64,000 nt of DNA from Erodium maritimum (taxonomy: Eukaryota > Streptophyta > Magnoliopsida > Geraniales > Geraniaceae). The notes beneath the pieces were generated by a model that did no database searches, was not told the DNA's origin, and saw only the letters and a program-made list of their open reading frames with translations. Of this stretch, positions 59,480 to 64,000 are shown in pieces. Position 1 is the first letter of the stretch. Each line of letters starts with the position of its first letter. A program made the position numbers and the translations under genes. The stretch lies in NCBI GenBank assembly GCA_963921825.1, contig OY997588.1, positions 139,407,203 to 139,471,202 on the forward strand, written 5' to 3'.

Positions 59480-59646
59480 CGAGATGGAGTGCCTCGGTTC
59501 GCGTGCGCGACGCGAGGAAGAAGAAACTTGAATAGGGTTTTGGCTTGGGCTCGCGTCTCGTGGGCCTGGGCGCGCGTGCTGGGCCTAGCCCGTGTCAACG
59601 AGTAAATTTAATTATTTAATTCTTTTAGATCGGGACGGTCTTTACA
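57112..59646 (-). repeat. Gypsy-B 5' LTR
   Basis: Plus strand from TGTCACACCCCAAATCCGG to CGGTCTTTACA. Its last 40 bases (minus-strand sense) match the Gypsy-A LTR end. It carries the uninterrupted version of the Copia target site near 57716. Confidence 0.93.
59390..59482. repeat. GA microsatellite in the Gypsy-B 5' LTR
   Basis: About 40 GA units with a few interruptions, longer than in the 3' LTR (51145-51200). The difference shows repeat growth or loss after insertion. Confidence 0.9.
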
Positions 59647-59651
59647 TCTGA

Positions 59652-60125
59652 GTTCTCAATTAGAATAAGGAGAGAAGGAAGGAGACGAAAAGTTGGGAAG
59701 TAAAGAGCGAGAGGTATAATATACATTTCATAATTTTTTATTTAAAAGTAAAAGATAAAATCAAAAGCAAAACGACGGAGGCTACCCCTCAAATGGTAAA
59801 AGGGTTTCAAAAGAGAGATATTTTGCAAAGGGATTTGTTTCTTGAGGCCCTTTGCTAATAAACCCCATACCTCTTCTCCTCTCACCCGCCTCTCCTACAA
59901 ACCCTACGAAAACAGACTCATCGGCGTCTCGCGGTTCATCCAGCGTGGAAGTGAGGCCGGTCATAGACGACTACCGAGGAACTGTTGTTCGACAGTGAGG
60001 GGACTAGAAATCGAAGGTGAGATCTTAGGATTCGATAACTCTTCCTGTCCTGGTTGAAAACTGTGTCTAGAAGAGTCAAGGTTACGTTTTGGGGTTTTGG
60101 TTGATATAGTGCCGTGAGTATCTGG
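59652..60125 (+). promoter_or_regulatory. Upstream and 5' untranslated region of the kelch gene
   Basis: The last host sequence before the ATG begins directly at the Gypsy-B target duplication. A possible leader intron runs from 60017 (AAGG|TGAG context) to 60109 (GATATAG). The annotated ATG comes 16 bases later. No clear TATA box was found. Confidence 0.45.
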
Positions 60126-61589
60126 ATGGGAAAACGGAAGGATATACCGGAGTCTGAGGAGAATCAGTTCCTGTTCTACGGCAGGAGGAACCGACTAGAT
60201 TACTCAATTTTCAAGCTACATTTAGAACGGGATTTCTCTGCCGTTGAAACTGCTGCTGCAGCTGCAGCTGCAGCTGCCGTGCCTGATAGGCCAAATTTTT
60301 CTCTCAAAAGATGTAGCCATGGACGGACCAGCTCACCTCTGTCTGCTGGTACCACCGATGCTGCTTTGTTGCCAACTGTAGCAGCTGAATCTCGGAGAAG
60401 AAGAAGGAGAAGTTGGAATTGGATGGGAAGATGCAATCGCCACCTGATGCTCCGATACAAGTTTAGGCAAATGCGGTCTCTGATGGAGAGTGCCGTAATA
60501 CCATATCCTAAGCCCTTCTTTGAGATCGATTGCACGCCTTGCAAAGGGAGCTTCCCTCAAGAATTTGCTATGGCTGCTTTCGGATCCAAGTTATATTTAT
60601 TCGGTGGATACTCATGGGAGGGAGAATTCGAGTATTACGGGAGTGGTAACTTTTTGCCCAGAGACGTGCACTACATTGACGCAACTGCTGATTCTGGTGT
60701 CATGGTCAAGATGTCCACCCAAATGAATTCCGGAAAGAGAAGCCCCTTGGCCTGGACCGTCGCCGGAAAGATATACGTGCTCCCCGGTGTTTTCTCTTTT
60801 GGAGAAGATCCGGGACACTTTGAGTGTTTCGATCCAAAATCTGGATCATGGACTATTCTGCCAAGCCCTCCTTTTGTTGACGATAAGTCTCAGTTCACAC
60901 TCCCATCGGACGGTTTTGGCTATGATCCCCCTCTTCTCCTGGTGAAAAATAATATCATGTTGGGTTCTAACTTGGTGATTTGCACTCACGACGGCAAATT
61001 CTATAGTTTTGACACTAGCCTCGGAATCGGATGGAGACCTGTTAGTCTGAGATTCGGATCAAGAGAGTTGAAGTTCCTTCCTTTGGATCCTCTCTCGTCC
61101 GTGCCTCTTGGCGATGGTGTGATGTACAGTTATGTGGATTCTCAATCCTTCCCGCCTCCTTATTTTGGACGACCTTATTTTGGACCCGTAGTCGCTGGTG
61201 GTCATGCTGAGAAGGCCTTCCTCAAAAGCTTGAGTATCGGCGATGGCAGTTCATATGTTTGTAGTTTCAAATATAATGCTCAAGATGCTCAGCGGTTGGA
61301 TCTTTCTATCAAGCCTGTGAGAGGAATTGCTGGCTCGATGAAGTGGGGGGAGCACGTGAACTACAATGCTCCAATAGTGGATGTGGCTAGAATCCGGGAT
61401 GGGCTGGTGATGTTTATCAAGACCGGATTCAACTGGTTCGGTAGCAGAAGGTGTTCTAGTCTCAATCTATTCCGGATTCAGGAGGAGGGTGATCACTATG
61501 TGGCCTCAAATATCTCCGCAGCTTTGTTCAGACTGGGTCTGCCCTCCCACTTTACTTCCTTCGTCTTCAAGGATGGCATTTTCACCTAA
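60126..61589 (+). CDS. Kelch-repeat protein (487 aa)
   Basis: An intact frame from ATG 60126 (MGKRKDIPESEE) to TAA 61587-61589; the frame extends four codons upstream without an ATG. Residues 43-51 are a poly-Ala run encoded by gctgca repeats. Residues 90-95 are six Arg, a possible nuclear signal. Kelch-type blade motifs include AFGSKLYLFGGYS (151-163), TVAGKIYVLPGVFSF (211-225) with HFECFDPKSGSWTILPSPP (231-249), and a later LVICTHDGKFYSFD (283-296). No F-box or membrane segment is seen, so it is not an F-box/kelch protein as it stands. Kelch propellers bind protein partners; the partner here is unknown. GTAAGT follows the stop directly, suggesting an intron in the 3' untranslated region or a differently spliced end. 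It is the only clearly intact host gene in the window. Confidence 0.85.
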   Translation: MGKRKDIPESEENQFLFYGRRNRLDYSIFKLHLERDFSAVETAAAAAAAAAVPDRPNFSLKRCSHGRTSSPLSAGTTDAALLPTVAAESRRRRRRSWNWMGRCNRHLMLRYKFRQMRSLMESAVIPYPKPFFEIDCTPCKGSFPQEFAMAAFGSKLYLFGGYSWEGEFEYYGSGNFLPRDVHYIDATADSGVMVKMSTQMNSGKRSPLAWTVAGKIYVLPGVFSFGEDPGHFECFDPKSGSWTILPSPPFVDDKSQFTLPSDGFGYDPPLLLVKNNIMLGSNLVICTHDGKFYSFDTSLGIGWRPVSLRFGSRELKFLPLDPLSSVPLGDGVMYSYVDSQSFPPPYFGRPYFGPVVAGGHAEKAFLKSLSIGDGSSYVCSFKYNAQDAQRLDLSIKPVRGIAGSMKWGEHVNYNAPIVDVARIRDGLVMFIKTGFNWFGSRRCSSLNLFRIQEEGDHYVASNISAALFRLGLPSHFTSFVFKDGIFT

Positions 61590-62695
61590 GTAAGTTTAAC
61601 TTATGCATCCCTTTCCCTTTTATGTGTTTATCAATTAAGGATGAAACTGATATGTTGAATAATATGATTCATGTCATGGGTGGATGTGGCATTGCATACT
61701 GTATCATTCACACATTAAGGTAGCTAATATAATTTTATAGCCATGCCATATAATGAGAAAATAGAAAGAAATTAACAAAATCATAATATTAGTTTATGAA
61801 TCTTTTGTCTACTATATCCTTTTTAACATTAGCTGGTCGTTCATATTGCAAGTTTTTATAAGTTGGATTCGCACATTTTCATTTCACAATGGCCTTCTTT
61901 TTTCTAACACTTCAACTGTTGTTGGTCTTTTTTTATATTTGGCTGGAAACAATTCATTTACTCTTGTGGGGAAGGATTTGACATATTTACTTAATTATAA
62001 CACTTTATTTAGTCATGCAAATGTTGATGGCAACTTAACCTCACTGCGGTAGGTATATAGTTTTTACTAGTTTTCATTTCTTGTTCCAATTTCATCTTCT
62101 GTCTTGTTGTACAATCCTTAAATTGTGTTGCACAACTCTCACTGTCTTTCTTCTTCTTCTGTCGGCCTATGGTGGCGTTTGTAGGGGCGATGGACTGCTC
62201 TGCTAAGGTGCTTATGGGAGGTCTAACATCTTATCTTGTTGGTTTAGATTTGGGAAGTTGAACAGATTCTTAGTTTATTGGGTAACCTCGGGTTTAAGGA
62301 GTGGACTTGTTTATTTGGTAGTCATGGATTTAAGTTAACTACTAAACTTATTCTTAGGAGGTTATATGCTAATCATGGATGCTACTATTATATATATTTA
62401 TGGATTTAGAGACTTGATAAATCCTTCTGTGAAGGAAAATGTTTGCCATGGAAGTTCCCTTTAGCATATTGAAGATCCTAATGTCTTAGGCTTTCCATGC
62501 CAAATCAAGCCATTTAGAAAAGGATTCTTTATATACATAATCCTGGCATGATGACTTATATTCATAATCTTGGCATGATGATTTAGGATCCGTAAATCTT
62601 TCCACCTCTAGAAATGTTTCTTATTAGGCTTGGTGCTGTGGAGAAGGCAACTCTTTGCCTTTGAAGTCAGTCCGGGAATTAGGGCCTCCATGTCA
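61590..62695 (+). other. Region 3' of the kelch gene
   Basis: Non-coding, with a GTAAGT donor at its start and candidate acceptors (for example taacattag at 61831). A tandem duplication of gcatgatga(c/t)tta(t/g) wording is at 62545-62585. No further gene seen. Confidence 0.4.
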
Positions 62696-63964
62696 ATTGC
62701 TTTATTTATATTGCTTTATTTATATTTTGATCACCTTAGTCTAGAGTAACCTTTCGCTCTCACCTCTCTCTACTTACCCCAAACCCTAGATCTACTTCAC
62801 CGGCCGCCGTCGATTTTCTGGCCCTTGTGGTCGGTTGGTCGACGACGGCTCCCCCTTCTCGTCCTTCTCTTCTGTTGGTTCTTCCTTTTCTACCCCCTTC
62901 TTCTCGTTCTTCCTGTTTCCCCCCCTTTCTTCTCCACTCCTTTCTCGTTGGTCCTGTGGGGTTTTCGACCTGTTTTGGGATCTGTTTTGCTTTGTGGAAA
63001 GCTTTTCTTCTCTAATCTTAGAGTTGATGGCTACAAATCAGTTCTAATCTGGGTCGGTGGCTGAGTTTTTGCGCGTTTCCTTTGTTCGTCGTGAGGTTAA
63101 CCGGTCAGAGTTTGGCTTGACCCAAATCTTCAGTGGGACGCTCTTCAACGGCGTTGATGGCGGCGGATCTGTTTGAGAGTCAACACTCCTGGTCCTGGTT
63201 GATGGCGCGTTTCTTACCTCTCTGTCTCAGATCCAGGTTGCGTGGTACCGGTCTTACTCTCCTGCTTAGGTGTCGTTTCTTTTGCGATACCGGATCTCTC
63301 TGCTCGGGGTTCATAGCTCCCCTTCAGGTTCACCGTGGTGGTTCCGGGTTCCGTAGAAGGTGTTGGCCGTCGGCTTGTTTGGGTTCATACCCTTGTTGGA
63401 GCAGATCTCGAGTTTTTACTTCATTCCTTAGGTGAGTACTTCTCCCCTTTTTTTGCTGTAATTATTCCTTCCTTTAATCCAACACTTGGGACTGCTTTTC
63501 ACTGGTCTTGGATCTGATTTGGATTCAGGACTTCGTCGTTATTCTGGTGTTGGCCAGCGATGATGGTAGACCCTTGGGTCTCTGGTGATTAGCTTGAGTC
63601 TTTGTGTTGTGGGTTTGGCTTTGTCAGGTGGTGAACTTCATATTACTAGACAATGGTTGATTGTGGTGTTGGCCACCAACCAGTTGATAATTCTTTCTGA
63701 AGAAATCAACAACTTGGAAGTGTAGTTGCAGTTAGGGTTAGGGGTGTGGTATTGGTGGCGGGGTTATCTGTGGTGGATTTGGTTTTGATCGACTTGGTTC
63801 GTAGCAAAGGTCTCTCTTCTTCCAGCTCTTCAAGGTCGTGAATCCGAGTAGTTAGACTCTGTTTTTATAAAAATGAGCTTCATGTCTGTACTTTCAAGTT
63901 CTTAGACTGTTTGTTTTAGTTTCTTAGTTTGGTTGTGGTTCGGTTTGGTTAGTTGGTTTGCCCT
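62696..63964 (+). other. Unassigned region, possibly a transcript leader
   Basis: It begins with duplicated ttgctttatttatatt, then ctctctctac and aaaccctag (telo-box-like), followed by C/T-rich and then G/T-rich sequence with many short frames. 63133-63433 is a 100-codon plus-strand frame ending just before an AG|GTGAGT donor. It could be the 5' part of a gene or of a LINE whose body lies beyond the window. No protein domain can be read. Confidence 0.3.
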
Positions 63965-64000
63965 GGTTAGCTGGTTTGCCCTTGAATGGGTTTTGGTTGT

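Larger units (their letters stand above)
39964..59646 (-). mobile_element. Gypsy-B: Ty3/Gypsy chromodomain-type retrotransposon, with nested Copia
   Basis: Minus-strand element. 5' LTR 57112-59646, primer binding site 57096-57108, gag-pol 56256-51538, polypurine tract 51488-51500, 3' LTR 39964-40563 plus 49509-51486. Target duplication tctga at 39959-39963 and 59647-59651. Gag and pol show the same order and protein type as Gypsy-A, and the C-terminal chromodomain-like segment is retained. Several stops, small deletions and an active-site change in RT (FVDG) show that it cannot encode working proteins. Confidence 0.93.

Noticed and set aside
58861..59598. A 245-codon minus-strand open frame in the Gypsy-B 5' LTR
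   Set aside because: Open because of the GA microsatellite (Ser-Leu repeats) and GC-rich LTR sequence; the equivalent frame in the other LTR is broken.
60114..60125. Upstream extension of the kelch frame to a GTG
   Set aside because: A GTG start is not expected in a plant nuclear gene; the ATG at 60126 is in frame twelve bases later and a candidate splice acceptor lies just before.

Overview
The window looks like intergenic, repeat-dominated DNA of a flowering plant, most likely a eudicot. The evidence is two Ty3/Gypsy elements of the chromodomain-bearing (Tekay/Del-like) type, a Ty1/Copia element, MuDR-type transposases with Ulp1/DUF1985 companion genes, plant-style introns, and one plant kelch-repeat gene. 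I could not identify the species. Only three reading frames look intact: a Copia polyprotein, a kelch-repeat gene near the right end, and a small 89-residue ORF. Nearly everything else is transposon-derived and carries stops or frameshifts.

Left part (1-23 kb): a Ulp1-like (C48) pseudogene at 1-1341 is followed by degenerate tandem units (about 1.8-4.5 kb). A GRF-type zinc-finger pseudogene then starts at 5448. Its only visible intron holds a 15.6-kb Mutator-type insertion (5631-21237, 9-bp target duplication). That insertion contains a Gypsy element (Gypsy-A, 6223-20237, duplication atcga), which in turn holds a solo Gypsy LTR (13437-15695, duplication acttg) and a poly(A)-tailed retroposed fragment (8733-9177). 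Exon 2 of the GRF gene is broken by a Copia solo LTR (21308-22963, duplication ttgat) and ends at 23166.

Middle (23-39.2 kb): two MuDR-type transposase pseudogenes lie divergently (complement 26216-28759 and forward 30272-32638). Beyond the second are two small minus-strand ORFs and a DUF1985 plus Ulp1 pseudogene (complement 35778-38843). With the Ulp1 remnant at the left edge this suggests two diverged Mutator/Ulp1 elements in mirror arrangement. In both Ulp1 copies the motif that normally carries the catalytic Cys reads Asp-Ser-Gly.

Right part (39.2-64 kb): Gypsy-B (39964-59646, minus strand, duplication tctga) holds a nested Copia element (40564-49503, duplication acatc) inside its left LTR. 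The Copia element has nearly identical 1676-bp LTRs and an intact 1341-residue gag-pol, so it is the youngest and the only plausibly active element. Gypsy-B ends about 475 bp upstream of the ATG of the kelch-repeat gene (60126-61589). The last 2.4 kb has no gene I can support.

Insertion order from nesting: GRF gene, then Mutator insertion, then Gypsy-A, then the solo LTR and the retroposon. Independently, Gypsy-B was followed by Copia.
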